A stretch of DNA of 64,000 nt from a bacterium (GTDB lineage Bacteria; Desulfobacterota; Binatia; HRBIN30; CADEER01). The stretch is taken from NCBI GenBank assembly GCA_019637795.1, contig JAHBUY010000005.1, positions 1 through 64,000 of the forward strand. The letters run 5' to 3'. A model generated the notes under the pieces. The model did not search any database. It saw only the letters and a list, made by a program, of their open reading frames with translations, and was not told where the DNA came from. Below, piece by piece: positions 43,516 to 51,797 of the stretch; position 1 is the first letter of the stretch; every line of letters starts with the position of its first letter. The position numbers and the translations under genes were made by a program.

Positions 43516-44736
43516 CTACGTCGGCAGCGGCAGCGTCACCGCGAACTCGGTGCCGCGCCCCGGCTCGCTGACGACGTCGACCGTGCCCTCGTGGGCCTCG
43601 ACGATCTTCCGCGAGATCGCCATGCCCAGGCCGGTGCCGGTGTCCTTGGTGCTGAAGAAGGGATTGAAGATGCGCTCCAGCTTGTCGGGCGCGATGCCGA
43701 CGCCGTTGTCGCGCACCCGCACGGTCGCCCGCTTGCCGCCGTTCTCGATGAACAGCTCGACGCGGCGCTCCGCGTCGACCCCGGCGAGCGCGTCGATCGC
43801 ATTGTCGAGCATGTTCGCGAACACCTGCTTGAGCTTCTCCTTGTCGGCGCTCACGGTCGGGCCGCCGATGTAGTGGCGCAGGACCCGCACCTGGGCCGCG
43901 TCGAGCTTCGCCCGAAGCTGGGTCAGCGATGCGTCGACGACGCTCGCCAGGTTGACGTGCTCGAAGCGGTAGTCCTCCTCCTTCGCGAAGCGCAGCAGGT
44001 GCGAGATCCGCCGCTCGACGCGATCGAGCTCGTCGATCGCCACCTTCGCGTACTCGACGTTCTCGACCGAGGTCGGGTCCTCGCCGATCTGCTGCACCAG
44101 GCTCTTGGCGGCGGCGATCGGGTTGCGGATCTCGTGCGCCAGGGTCGAGGAGAGCTGGTCGATGCTCGCCTGCTTCTCGCTCTGCATGACCACCCGCTCG
44201 CGCCGCAGCTCGCGCTCCACCGCCGGCTCGAGGTAGCGCTCGCGCATCACCCGGGTGCCGAAGGTCCCCATGTAGTGCGAGAAGAGGCCGATGCCCCAGC
44301 CGATCGCCGGCCAGATGAACCACGGGTATGGGGTGGTCAGCAGGTTGATCAACGCCAGCAGGGCGATGATCCCGAGGTACCACAGGAGATGGGTGTAGAA
44401 GCCCAACTGGGCGCGTGCCCGCTTGCGCGCCCGCTGCAGCAGCACCGCATCGCTGGCGGCGTCCGTCGCTTCCGCCGCCGCCGCCGCCGCGATGCGCGCG
44501 GTCGGCACCTCGATGCTGACGCCGTAGCGCCGCTCGGCCCGCGCCGCCCGCTTCTCCGCCCGGCGTTGCTCGCGTTCGATGTGGGTCTGCAGCTTGTGGA
44601 CCCAGCGCTTGTGCCAGTCGGACTGGCACTCGGCGCCGCCCGGCGGCGGCTCGTCGCCGCCGGCCGCGCCGTGGATCCGGCCGCGCACGTGCAGGAAGAG
44701 CAGCACCGCGACGGCGAGCCCGACGAGCGCCAGCAC
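43516..44736 (-). CDS. Sensor histidine kinase with 2TM domain
   Basis: A 406-aa kinase. It has an N-terminal membrane anchor (1-17), a long charged coiled segment (about 40-75), and a two-helix membrane domain (about 113-165) of the 2TM type found in some kinases. The HisKA phospho-acceptor is His201 in STLAHEIRNPIAAAKS. HATPase motifs are FANMLDNAIDAL, RDNGVGIAPDKL and GTGLGMAISRKIV. The presence of two separate membrane parts makes the topology unclear. It sits between a 73-aa membrane protein and the NtrC-type regulator in one operon. Confidence 0.92.
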   Translation of the reverse strand: MLALVGLAVAVLLFLHVRGRIHGAAGGDEPPPGGAECQSDWHKRWVHKLQTHIEREQRRAEKRAARAERRYGVSIEVPTARIAAAAAAEATDAASDAVLLQRARKRARAQLGFYTHLLWYLGIIALLALINLLTTPYPWFIWPAIGWGIGLFSHYMGTFGTRVMRERYLEPAVERELRRERVVMQSEKQASIDQLSSTLAHEIRNPIAAAKSLVQQIGEDPTSVENVEYAKVAIDELDRVERRISHLLRFAKEEDYRFEHVNLASVVDASLTQLRAKLDAAQVRVLRHYIGGPTVSADKEKLKQVFANMLDNAIDALAGVDAERRVELFIENGGKRATVRVRDNGVGIAPDKLERIFNPFFSTKDTGTGLGMAISRKIVEAHEGTVDVVSEPGRGTEFAVTLPLPT

Positions 44737-44750
44737 CCCGCCTCCTCAGC

Positions 44751-44972
44751 TCACTTCGCCGCCCGCGCCAGTCCCGCCGGCCGGCCGAACGGGACCAAGC
44801 GCGACGGGCGGAACCACCGCGGACGGCGCGGCGCGGCGCCGGCGAACAGGATCCCGGCGGCGCTGCCGACCAGCAGGCCGAGCAGCATCAGCCAGAGCGC
44901 GCCGCCGGCGCCGAAGTCCACCATCCCGGTTGCCATGCTGTTGGTCATTGCCATCGGATCGACGATTCCCAT
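44751..44972 (-). CDS. Small membrane protein heading the two-component operon
   Basis: A 73-aa protein with no recognised family. A Met-rich opening (MGIVDPMAMTNSMATGMVD) precedes one membrane segment (about 25-45, LWLMLLGLLVGSAAGILFAG) and a basic, proline-rich tail. A strong ribosome-binding site, GGAGGGG, lies about 5 nt before the ATG, and a sigma-54 promoter lies 30 nt further up, so it is very likely real. The kinase gene starts 14 nt after its stop. It may be an accessory sensor or an operon-specific target; the Met-rich end hints at a soft metal but proves nothing. Confidence 0.7.
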   Translation of the reverse strand: MGIVDPMAMTNSMATGMVDFGAGGALWLMLLGLLVGSAAGILFAGAAPRRPRWFRPSRLVPFGRPAGLARAAK

Positions 44973-45002
44973 TGGCCCCTCCGTGCGTTGCGCGCAAGCA
45001 GG

Positions 45003-45017
45003 GCAATGGTCGTGCCA
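45003..45017 (-). promoter_or_regulatory. Near-consensus sigma-54 promoter of the small-protein/kinase/NtrC operon
   Basis: Read on the minus strand: TGGCACG (45017-45011), four bases ACCA, then TTGC (45006-45003). The GG (-24) and GC (-12) pairs are exactly 10 nt apart, as required. The predicted transcript start is near 44991, about 19 nt before the ATG at 44972. No enhancer site was identified. Confidence 0.78.
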
Positions 45018-45143
45018 GCACCGCTCGTGGCGCCCGGGCTCCCGTCAGGCGGGCCGCCCCGCAGTGCCGGCACTGCAGGACAGGCGGGCGGGACTGCGCC
45101 GCCGGGACGGCGCCACGGACGCGGCGACCGTCTGACGCCTCGC

Positions 45144-45854
45144 TCAGCGGGTGTCGGCGTAGTGGCGCTTGAGCTCGGCCGGGGCGACGCCGCGCCAGTA
45201 GAGGAAGCGCAGCCACCACATCAGGAGCACCGTGCGCAGCGGCCCGTGACGGAGCCAGCGGCGCGAGGAGGTGGTGACCGTCGCGCGCAGCGCCACCATC
45301 CGGCCGCGGCGCTTCAGCGCGCGGGTGAAGGCGATGTCCTCCATCAGCGGCAGGTCCTCGAAACCGCCCACGGCCGCGAACGCCTCGCGGCGGACGAACA
45401 GGGCCTGGTCGCCGGTGGCGATGCCGCTGAGCCGCGAGCGCAGGTTGATCAGCGCCGCGGTGAGGGACAGGAAGGGGCTGCTCGGCGCCAGGCGGAGATC
45501 GAAGCGGCCGCCGACCGCCGCGGGATCGGCGAGCGCTCCCGCCACGGCGACGTCGAACCCGGGCGGCAGGGTCGTGTCGGCGTGGAGAAAGAGCAGCACC
45601 TCGCCGCGGGCCCGCGCCGCGCCGGCGTTCATCTGTCGGGCGCGGCCGCGCGGCGCGGCGACGACGACGGCGCCGGCGGCGCGCGCCCGCTTGGCCGTCT
45701 CGTCGGCGCTACCGCCGTCGACGACGATCACCTCGCACACCAGCGGCGCGCGCGCGCTGGCGACGGCGGCGGCGATCCGCGCCGCCTCGTCGAGCGCCGG
45801 AACGATCACCGACAGCCGCATCGTTCCGGTCGCCGGTGCCGATCCGGTCGCCAT
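45144..45854 (-). CDS. Glycosyltransferase family 2, TIGR04283-type
   Basis: A 236-aa GT-A glycosyltransferase. The nucleotide-binding strand LSVIVPALDEAARI, EVIVVDGGSADET, the metal site FLHADTTLPPGFD (variant of DxD), and GDQALFVRREAF with PLMEDIAFTRALKR are typical of the TIGR04283 group. That group is named for arsenosugar synthesis, but most members are uncharacterised. There is no membrane segment. ATG at 45854 is used, with AAAGGCGG upstream; an ATG 33 nt inside is an alternative. No arsenic genes are adjacent. Confidence 0.85.
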   Translation of the reverse strand: MATGSAPATGTMRLSVIVPALDEAARIAAAVASARAPLVCEVIVVDGGSADETAKRARAAGAVVVAAPRGRARQMNAGAARARGEVLLFLHADTTLPPGFDVAVAGALADPAAVGGRFDLRLAPSSPFLSLTAALINLRSRLSGIATGDQALFVRREAFAAVGGFEDLPLMEDIAFTRALKRRGRMVALRATVTTSSRRWLRHGPLRTVLLMWWLRFLYWRGVAPAELKRHYADTR

Positions 45855-45930
45855 GGCCGCCTTTCAGCACAGGGGCGGCGCGAGGGCCACCGCCATGCCC
45901 ATGCGCGGCCGGCTGTGCTAGGCACGCCCG

Positions 45931-46731
45931 ATGCGCATCGCCGCCGGCGGCATCACGCTCAACTACGAGATCGAGGGCAGCGGCACGCCGCTCGTGCTGA
46001 CCCACGGGCTCGGCGACTCGCTGCGCTTCTGGGACGGCGTGACCCCGGCGCTCGCCTCGCACCACGCGGTCATGCGCTGGGACGTGCGCGGCTTCGGCGC
46101 CTCCGACAAGCCGCCCGGCCCGTACAGCGCGGCGCTGTTCGCCGCCGACCTGGCGGCCCTGCTCGACGCCCTGGGGATGGAACGGGTGCACCTGGGCGGC
46201 ATCTCGATGGGCGGCGTCATCGCCCAGCGCTTCGCGCTCGACCACCCCGAGCGGCTGCGCTCGCTGATCCTCTGCAGCACCTCGAGCGAGATCGGCGCCG
46301 CGGGCACGGCGGCCTGGCGCCGCCTCGCCGACGCCATCGAGCAGCGCGGCTTCGGCGGCGGCGCGCGCGACGCCTCGCGCTCCTTCGCGCCGTCCTTCGC
46401 CGCCGCGCACCCCGACGTGGTCGCCGCCGCCGGCGCGCAGACCGCCAGCAACGCCCCCTTCGCCTACGCCGCCGCGGCGCGGGCGATGAGCGATTACCAC
46501 TGGACCGCGGACCTGGCGCGGGTCCGCGTCCCGGTGCTGATCCTGCAGGGGCTGGCCGACCAGCTCACGCCACCGGGCGGCTCGGTGAAGATGCAGCGCG
46601 CCCTGCCCGCGGCGCGGCTGCTCATGTTCCCCGACGCCGGCCACAACCTGCCGCTCGAACGCGGCGCCGAGCTCAGCGCCGCGGTGGCGGGGTTCACCGG
46701 CGGCGTGGACGCTGCCGCGGCGCTCCGCTAG
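45931..46731 (+). CDS. Alpha/beta hydrolase
   Basis: A 266-aa hydrolase resembling 3-oxoadipate enol-lactonase (PcaD) and related esterases. The oxyanion region is LTHGLGDSLRFWD, the nucleophile Ser lies in GISMGGVIAQ, the acid Asp is in ILQGLADQLTPP, and the His is in FPDAGHNLPLE. It is probably cytoplasmic, with no signal peptide. It is divergent from the glycosyltransferase gene and followed after about 55 nt by a TPR gene. Its substrate is unknown. Confidence 0.87.
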   Translation: MRIAAGGITLNYEIEGSGTPLVLTHGLGDSLRFWDGVTPALASHHAVMRWDVRGFGASDKPPGPYSAALFAADLAALLDALGMERVHLGGISMGGVIAQRFALDHPERLRSLILCSTSSEIGAAGTAAWRRLADAIEQRGFGGGARDASRSFAPSFAAAHPDVVAAAGAQTASNAPFAYAAAARAMSDYHWTADLARVRVPVLILQGLADQLTPPGGSVKMQRALPAARLLMFPDAGHNLPLERGAELSAAVAGFTGGVDAAAALR

Positions 46732-46785
46732 CGCTAGCCCCGATTGCCGCAGCGCCGCGCCCCTGGTACGGTCCGCGCGTACCGC

Positions 46786-47421
46786 ATGCGCCGCAGAGCT
46801 CTGGCACGCGCCGGGCTGACGCTCATTCTGGGACTCGTCCCGGCGTCGGTACTGGCCGAGACACCGCGCGAACAGGCGCAAGCCCTGGCGCACCACGCCC
46901 TGCTCTGCCTGCAGCGCGGCGAGGACGCGAACGACCCGGACGTCAAGCGTCGCGCCTACGACGAGGGCCTGGCGCTGGCGCGCCGGGCGGTGGAGCTCGA
47001 CGACGGCAACGCCGACGCCCACTTCGCCGTCTTCGGCAACGAGGGGCGCCTGATGCTGCTCGACGGCATCACCCCCAACCCGATCAGCCTCCTCAAGGTG
47101 AACAGCGAGCTCGAACGGGCGCTGGAGATCGACCCCAACCACAGCGACGCGCTCGCCGCCAAGGGCGGCCTCTATCGCCAGTTGCCGTGGGTGCTCGGCG
47201 GCAGCCTCAGCCTCGCCGAGGAGTGCCTGACCAAGGCGATCGCCAATGACCCCGACGCCGTCGGCGCCCGCATCGAGCTGGCGGCGACGTATCGCGACAT
47301 GGGCAACCCCGACCGCGGCCTGCCGCTGCTCGACACGGCGATGCTGATCGCCGAGCGCCAGGGGAAGCAGCGCCAGCTCGCCGAAGCGCGGACGCTGCTG
47401 GCGCAACTGCGCGGGCGTTGA
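46786..47421 (+). CDS. Exported TPR protein, TatT-like
   Basis: A 211-aa protein with a signal peptide (about 1-24, ending LAE) and several tetratricopeptide-like helical repeats: ALARRAVELDDGNADAHFAVFG, SELERALEIDPNHSDALAAKGG and ECLTKAIANDPDAVGARIELAA. The plan resembles TatT, the periplasmic TPR partner of some TRAP transporters, although no TRAP genes are near. ATG at 46786 is used; an upstream TTG at 46744 would spoil the signal peptide. Confidence 0.72.
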   Translation: MRRRALARAGLTLILGLVPASVLAETPREQAQALAHHALLCLQRGEDANDPDVKRRAYDEGLALARRAVELDDGNADAHFAVFGNEGRLMLLDGITPNPISLLKVNSELERALEIDPNHSDALAAKGGLYRQLPWVLGGSLSLAEECLTKAIANDPDAVGARIELAATYRDMGNPDRGLPLLDTAMLIAERQGKQRQLAEARTLLAQLRGR

Positions 47422-47449
47422 TCGCCGGCGCGCGCGGCGCCCCCGCGCG

Positions 47450-48346
47450 TCAGGCGTGCACGGAGGCCGGCTCGCAGGGCCGCGTGCACTCGAGCTGGAT
47501 GGTGACGTGGTGGATCGCGAAGCGGTCGGCGAGCAGTTCCCGCATCGCCTCCAGCACGGCCTCGCCGTCGGCGTCGGCGTCCACCACCACGTGCGCGGCC
47601 AGCGCGTAGCGGCCGGTGGTCAGCGTCCACACGTGCAGGTCGTGCACCCGGCAGGCTCCGGGCACCCCGGCCATGGCGTCGCGCAACTGCTCGAGATCGA
47701 TGTGCGCCGGCACCGCCTCCATCAGGATGTCGAGCGATTCGCGCACCAACTGCCAGGCGCTGAACAGGATGAGCAGGCCGATCAGCGCCGCCGCCACCGA
47801 ATCGGCGCCGGGCCACCCGGTGACCAGAATGGCGGCGCCGGCGATCAGCGCGCCGAGCGATCCGAGCAGGTCGGAGATCACGTGCAGGAAGGCCGCGCGG
47901 CGGTTGAGGCTGCCGCTCTCGCCCGGCGCCAGGAGACGGGCGCAGACGATGTTCACGACCAGGCCGGCGGCGGCGACGATCATCATGCCGCCGGTGCGCA
48001 CCGGCCGCGGATCGTGCAGCCGCTCCCATGCCTCGCCGAGGATGAACAGCACCGCGATGCCGAGGGCGACGCCGTTGGCCAGCGCGGCGAGGATCTCGGC
48101 GCGGTGGTAGCCGAAGGTCTTGCTGTCGGTCGCCGGCCGCCCGGCGACCCAGAGCGCGAACAGCCCGAGCGTCAGGGCGCCGACGTCGGTGAGCATGTGC
48201 ACCGCATCGGAGAGCAGCGCCAGGCTGTTGGTCAGCCAGCCGCCGACGAATTCGACGACGCAGAACGCCGCGGTCAGGCCGAGCGCCCAGCCGAGCGCGC
48301 GCCGATCCTGCATGCGATCGCCGCCGCCCCCGTGGTCGTGGTGCAT
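47450..48346 (-). CDS. Cation diffusion facilitator (CzcD/ZitB-like)
   Basis: A 298-aa metal/proton antiporter. The N-terminus is His-rich (MHHDHGGGGD). Six membrane segments follow, with the metal-site residues in LLSDAVHMLTDVG and FLHVISDLLGSLG (HxxxD pairs, zinc-type). A cytoplasmic C-terminal domain of about 85 residues contains HDLHVWTLTTGRYALAAHV. It probably exports zinc or cobalt from the cytoplasm. ATG at 48346 is used because the His-rich start is typical. apt lies 83 nt upstream on the same strand. Confidence 0.92.
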   Translation of the reverse strand: MHHDHGGGGDRMQDRRALGWALGLTAAFCVVEFVGGWLTNSLALLSDAVHMLTDVGALTLGLFALWVAGRPATDSKTFGYHRAEILAALANGVALGIAVLFILGEAWERLHDPRPVRTGGMMIVAAAGLVVNIVCARLLAPGESGSLNRRAAFLHVISDLLGSLGALIAGAAILVTGWPGADSVAAALIGLLILFSAWQLVRESLDILMEAVPAHIDLEQLRDAMAGVPGACRVHDLHVWTLTTGRYALAAHVVVDADADGEAVLEAMRELLADRFAIHHVTIQLECTRPCEPASVHA

Positions 48347-48429
48347 GGCGGCGAAGTGTTCCCGATTGCCGGCGGGTTGTCCATGCGGGATCGCGGCAGG
48401 CACCGCGGCCGCGGCACCCCGCGCGACCG

Positions 48430-48942
48430 TCAGTCGTAGCGGATCAGCGAGTGCACCGGCCGCGGCGCCAGACGGTCGCGACCGTGCAGGAAGCCGAGCT
48501 CGATGATGAAGGCGCATTCGACGATCGCGCCGCCGAGGTGCTCGACGAGCTGGATCGCGGCGGTGGCGGTGCCGCCGGTGGCGAGCAGGTCGTCGACGAT
48601 GAGCACGCGCGCCCGCTCGCCGAAGGCGTCGCGATGGATCTCGAGGATGTCGGTGCCGTACTCGAGCTCGTACTGGGCGGAGAACGTCTGGGCGGGCAGC
48701 TTGCCCGGCTTGCGGACGATGGCGATGCCGACGCCGAGCCCGTACGCCAGCGCCGCGCCGATGAGGAAGCCGCGCGACTCGATGCCGAGGACCATGTCGA
48801 CGGTGCCCCGGTAGCGCTCGCTCAACTGGTCGATGGTCCAGCGCAGCGCCGGGCCGTCGGCGAGCAGTGGCGTGATGTCCTTGAACAGAATGCCGGGCTT
48901 GGGAAAGTCGGGAATGTCGCGGATGTAGCGGCGCAGATCCAT
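48430..48942 (-). CDS. apt: Adenine phosphoribosyltransferase
   Basis: A 170-aa enzyme that turns adenine and PRPP into AMP. The start MDLRRYIRDIPDFPKPGILFKDITPLL is the family opening, the flexible loop is RKPGKLPA...YELEYGTD, and the PRPP-binding motif is VLIVDDLLATGGTATAA. ATG at 48942 follows AAGGAG at 7 nt. It begins 2 nt before the M23 gene ends, so it is part of the surE-M23-apt run on the minus strand. It also helps recycle adenine released by the SAM cycle. Confidence 0.95.
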   Translation of the reverse strand: MDLRRYIRDIPDFPKPGILFKDITPLLADGPALRWTIDQLSERYRGTVDMVLGIESRGFLIGAALAYGLGVGIAIVRKPGKLPAQTFSAQYELEYGTDILEIHRDAFGERARVLIVDDLLATGGTATAAIQLVEHLGGAIVECAFIIELGFLHGRDRLAPRPVHSLIRYD

Positions 48943-48944
48943 CC

Positions 48945-49610
48945 TCACTCTCCTTGCGCCACCCGCGCGTCGGACAGCGCCAGCAGCGCCAGCGGGTCGT
49001 AGGCGACGTTGTGGCGCCGCACCTCGAAGTGCAGGTTGGGCCCGGTGGTGCGGCCGCTGCGGCCGACGGTCGCGATCAGGTCGCCGCGGCGGACGCGAGC
49101 GCCGGCGCGCACGTGCTGGCGGGCGTTGTGGGCGTACACGGTCGCGAAGCCGCCGTCGTGCAGGATGATGATCATCCGGCCGTAGCCGCGCACCGACCCG
49201 GCGTAGGCGACGGTGCCGCTGGCGGCGGCGCGCACGCCGGTGCCCGGCGCGGCGCCGATGTCGATGCCGTCGTGGTGGCGGCGGCCGCGGCGCCCGTACT
49301 GCGAGGTCACGGGTCCGCTCAGCGGCCATGTCAGCTTGGGAGCGCCCTTCGGGCGCTGCTCCACGGGCGCGCGCTCGAGCGGCGCCAGGGCCAGCCCGTC
49401 GGTCGGCGCCACCGGCACCGACCGCTCGGCGTTCGGCGCGGCGATGTCGCGGTTGCCGCCGAATCGCGCCTTGGCGAGCTTGGGCCGCGGCGCGCTGCGC
49501 ACGCCGACGACGCTGACCCGCGCCTCCGGCGCCACCCGCGAGCTGCCGCAGCCGACGCCGAGCGTCAACGCCAGCAGACTACAGGCCGCACTCCCCCACC
49601 ACCCTCGCAT
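48945..49610 (-). CDS. M23 peptidase-fold protein, NlpD-like
   Basis: A 221-aa exported protein with a hydrophobic signal and a possible lipobox (GVGC, Cys21, not an ideal match). The LytM domain spans about 95-215, with HHDGIDIGAAPGTGV, VYAHNARQH and GPNLHFEVRRH. The first His of the catalytic HxH pair is Asn here, as in activator-type LytM proteins such as NlpD that stimulate amidases instead of cutting peptidoglycan. surE lies directly upstream (18 nt), the same neighbourhood as nlpD in gammaproteobacteria. Confidence 0.85.
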   Translation of the reverse strand: MRGWWGSAACSLLALTLGVGCGSSRVAPEARVSVVGVRSAPRPKLAKARFGGNRDIAAPNAERSVPVAPTDGLALAPLERAPVEQRPKGAPKLTWPLSGPVTSQYGRRGRRHHDGIDIGAAPGTGVRAAASGTVAYAGSVRGYGRMIIILHDGGFATVYAHNARQHVRAGARVRRGDLIATVGRSGRTTGPNLHFEVRRHNVAYDPLALLALSDARVAQGE

Positions 49611-49628
49611 CGCCGGCTCGCGTCGCGA

Positions 49629-50378
49629 TCAGGGCCACGGCAGCGCCAGCTCGCCGAGCGCGGCGATCGAGGCGTAGTTGGTGAGATCGAGGTGGAGCGG
49701 GGTGATCGAAATGAAGCCGTCGGCGACGGCCGTGCAGTCGGTGCCCTCGGCGGGCACGAAGCCGAGATCGTCGCCGCCGATCCAGTAGTACTTGCGGCCG
49801 CGCGGATCGAGGTGCTCGACGATGGCGTCGCCGTAGCGCCGCTTGCCCTGGCGGGTGATGCGGTAGCCGCGCAACTGGGCGAGCGGCAGCCCTGGCACGT
49901 TGACGTTCAGCAGGGTGTCGCGCGGCAGCCCGCGCTGGCCGACGAGTCCCACGAGGCGGGCGGCGAATTCCGCCGCGGCGCCGAACTCCAGGCTGTCGCG
50001 GGCGACGAGCGACACGGCGATGGAGGGCACGCCGAGCAGCGTGCCCTCCATCGCCGCCGACACGGTGCCCGAGTAGGTGATGTCGTCGCCGAGGTTGCCG
50101 CCGTGGTTGATGCCGGATACCACGAGGTCCGGCCGCGTCTTCATGATGCCGTTGATCGCCAGGTTGACGGCGTCCGTCGGCGTGCCGTCCACCGCGAAGT
50201 GGCGATCGTCGAGCTGCTCGACGCGCAGGGGCCGGTAGAGGCTGAGCGAATGGCTGGCGGCGCTCTGCTCGCGATCGGGAGCGATCACCCACACATCGCC
50301 GAGCGACGCCAGGGCCGCCTCGAGCGCGCGGATTCCGGCGGCGCGAATGCCGTCGTCGTTGCAGAGCAGAATGCGCAC
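49629..50378 (-). CDS. surE: 5'/3'-nucleotidase SurE
   Basis: A 249-aa metal-dependent phosphatase for nucleoside monophosphates. The metal site DD and Asn are in ILLCNDDGIRAAGI and VVSGINHGGNLGDDITYSGTVSAAMEG; Ser in DREQSAASHSLS completes it. GTG at 50378 is chosen because SurE proteins begin directly at RILL; GTG at 50387 and TTG at 50414 are further options. It heads the surE-M23-apt-CDF run and is divergent from the tRNA gene at 50474. Confidence 0.93.
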   Translation of the reverse strand: MRILLCNDDGIRAAGIRALEAALASLGDVWVIAPDREQSAASHSLSLYRPLRVEQLDDRHFAVDGTPTDAVNLAINGIMKTRPDLVVSGINHGGNLGDDITYSGTVSAAMEGTLLGVPSIAVSLVARDSLEFGAAAEFAARLVGLVGQRGLPRDTLLNVNVPGLPLAQLRGYRITRQGKRRYGDAIVEHLDPRGRKYYWIGGDDLGFVPAEGTDCTAVADGFISITPLHLDLTNYASIAALGELALPWP

Positions 50379-50473
50379 CGCGGGCACGCTACCAGCGCCC
50401 CTCCGGGCAGGCAACCGTGGTCCGGCCGTGTTGAACTGCGGCGCGCAACCCGGCTACAAGCGAGATGCTCGAA

Positions 50474-50547
50474 CGGGGCGTGGCGCAGCCTGGTAGCGCA
50501 CTCGCTTGGGGTGCGAGTGGTCGGCCGTTCAAATCGGCTCGCCCCGA
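50474..50547 (+). tRNA. tRNA-Pro (anticodon GGG)
   Basis: A 74-nt cloverleaf folds completely. The acceptor stem CGGGGCG (50474-50480) pairs with CGCCCCG (50540-50546), with discriminator A at 50547. The D stem is GCGC/GCGC, the anticodon stem CTCGC/GCGAG holds loop TTGGGGT with anticodon GGG, and the T stem is GGCCG/CGGCT around TTCAAAT. The 3' CCA is not encoded. It decodes CCC and CCU. It stands alone between surE and the UDG gene. Confidence 0.95.
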
Positions 50548-50584
50548 CTGTCGCGGGGGCACGGTTCGCCGTGTCCCCGCTTCA

Positions 50585-51352
50585 TCACCTGGCGGGGCCG
50601 CCGCGCCGGCGCCCGACCGGGCGCTGCGATCGCCGCGCGTCGACGCGGCGCTCGCCGGTCGCGTCCTCCAGGAGCGAGCGAGCGCGGGCGAACACGCCCT
50701 CCAGCATCGGCATGGTCAGGCGGCCGGTGAAGGTGTTCTGCTGGCTCGGGTGGTACGAGCACAGCAGCGTGACGGTCGCGGAGAGCTCGTGCGCGGCGCC
50801 GTGCGCGAAGCGCGGGCGCGGCGACGGCAGGGTGCCGCCCGCGGCGGCCCAGGCGCGGAGCAGGCCGTCGAGGGCGATGCCGCCGAGACAGACGACGACG
50901 CGCAGGCGGGCCAGCAACGCCAGCTCGCGCACCAGGTAGGAGCGGCAGTTGCCGACCTCCTCCGGCAGCGGCCTGTTGTCGGGTGGGGCGCAGCGCGCGA
51001 TCGCGGCGACGTAGGCGTCGCGCAGGGCGAGGCCGTCGTCGCGGCGCACCGAGGTGGGCTGGCTCGCGAATCCGGTGGCGTGCAGGGCGGCGAAGAGCCA
51101 GTCGCCGCTGCGGTCGCCGGTGAAGAGGCGGCCGGTGCGGTTGCCGCCGTGCGCGGCCGGCGCCAGGCCGACGATCAGCAGGCGCGCGGCGTGGTCGCCG
51201 AACCCGGGAACCGGGCGGCCCCAGTAGGGCTCGTCGCGGTACTGGCGGCGTTTCTCGCGCGCCACCGCCTGGCGATGCGCCACCAGGCGCGGGCAGCGGC
51301 GGCAGCGGATGACGGCGCGCTCGAGGCGCGCCCAGGTCAGATCTGCTTCCAC
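50585..51352 (-). CDS. Uracil-DNA glycosylase, family 5 type
   Basis: A 255-aa DNA-repair glycosylase. The N-terminal Cys pair is IRCRRCPRLV, which with later Cys should bind a [4Fe-4S] cluster. The family 5 motifs are GLAPAAHGGNRTGR and the DNA-reading HPSQQNTFTGRLT. These enzymes remove uracil and some deaminated purines. The start is GTG at 51352, which overlaps the end of the ThrRS-type editing gene by 16 nt; that overlap implies translational coupling with a tRNA-quality gene. The basic C-terminal tail is longer than usual. Confidence 0.88.
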   Translation of the reverse strand: MEADLTWARLERAVIRCRRCPRLVAHRQAVAREKRRQYRDEPYWGRPVPGFGDHAARLLIVGLAPAAHGGNRTGRLFTGDRSGDWLFAALHATGFASQPTSVRRDDGLALRDAYVAAIARCAPPDNRPLPEEVGNCRSYLVRELALLARLRVVVCLGGIALDGLLRAWAAAGGTLPSPRPRFAHGAAHELSATVTLLCSYHPSQQNTFTGRLTMPMLEGVFARARSLLEDATGERRVDARRSQRPVGRRRGGPAR

Positions 51353-51753
51353 ACCTTGGCCAGGCTCTCGCCGTAGACGGCGATCTCCCATTCGTTCATC
51401 CAGCCGAACGGCGTCACGTGGGTGGTGTAGCCGGCGTCGGCGAGTCGCGCCGCCAGGCGCTCGAGCAGCGCCTGGGCCGGTCCGGGCTCGGCGGCGTCGC
51501 CGCCGAGATGGGTGAACGAGTGCAGGACGACGACGCGCAGGCGGCGTTTGTTGGCCAGCCACTTGAGATGTTTGAGGGCCTGCCGGAACGCCGACTCGGC
51601 GGCCGCGCCGGCGACGTCGCTGCGCTCGACGTGCACGAAGGCGATCACCGCCTCGCGCACCTCCGTCGCGCCGGTGTCGGGTGCCGCCTCGGGCAGCGTG
51701 CGCTCGAACGGCCGCCACCAGAAGCGCTTGGCCTGGAAGCAGAGCAGGCGCAT
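51337..51753 (-). CDS. Free-standing threonyl-tRNA synthetase editing domain (archaeal type)
   Basis: A 138-aa protein that matches the archaeal ThrRS N-terminal editing domain: MRLLCFQAKRFWWRPF opening, VVLHSFTHLGG in the centre, and THVTPFGWMNEW near the end. The archaeal domain is D-aminoacyl-tRNA-deacylase-like and removes serine wrongly attached to tRNA-Thr. No aminoacylation domain follows, so this copy would act in trans or as a deacylase. Bacterial ThrRS normally uses a different editing domain. It overlaps the UDG gene downstream. Confidence 0.8.
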   Translation of the reverse strand: MRLLCFQAKRFWWRPFERTLPEAAPDTGATEVREAVIAFVHVERSDVAGAAAESAFRQALKHLKWLANKRRLRVVVLHSFTHLGGDAAEPGPAQALLERLAARLADAGYTTHVTPFGWMNEWEIAVYGESLAKVWKQI

Positions 51754-51797
51754 CGATCCGGCGCTGGGCCCGCCCGATCAGCGGTCGGCCGCGGCGC

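Noticed and set aside
44973..45143. Cys-rich frames (CRHCG and CWHDHCPAC) suggesting a broken zinc-ribbon gene before the small membrane protein
   Set aside because: They are in different frames with a stop between them and no start codon; the second coincides with the sigma-54 promoter.
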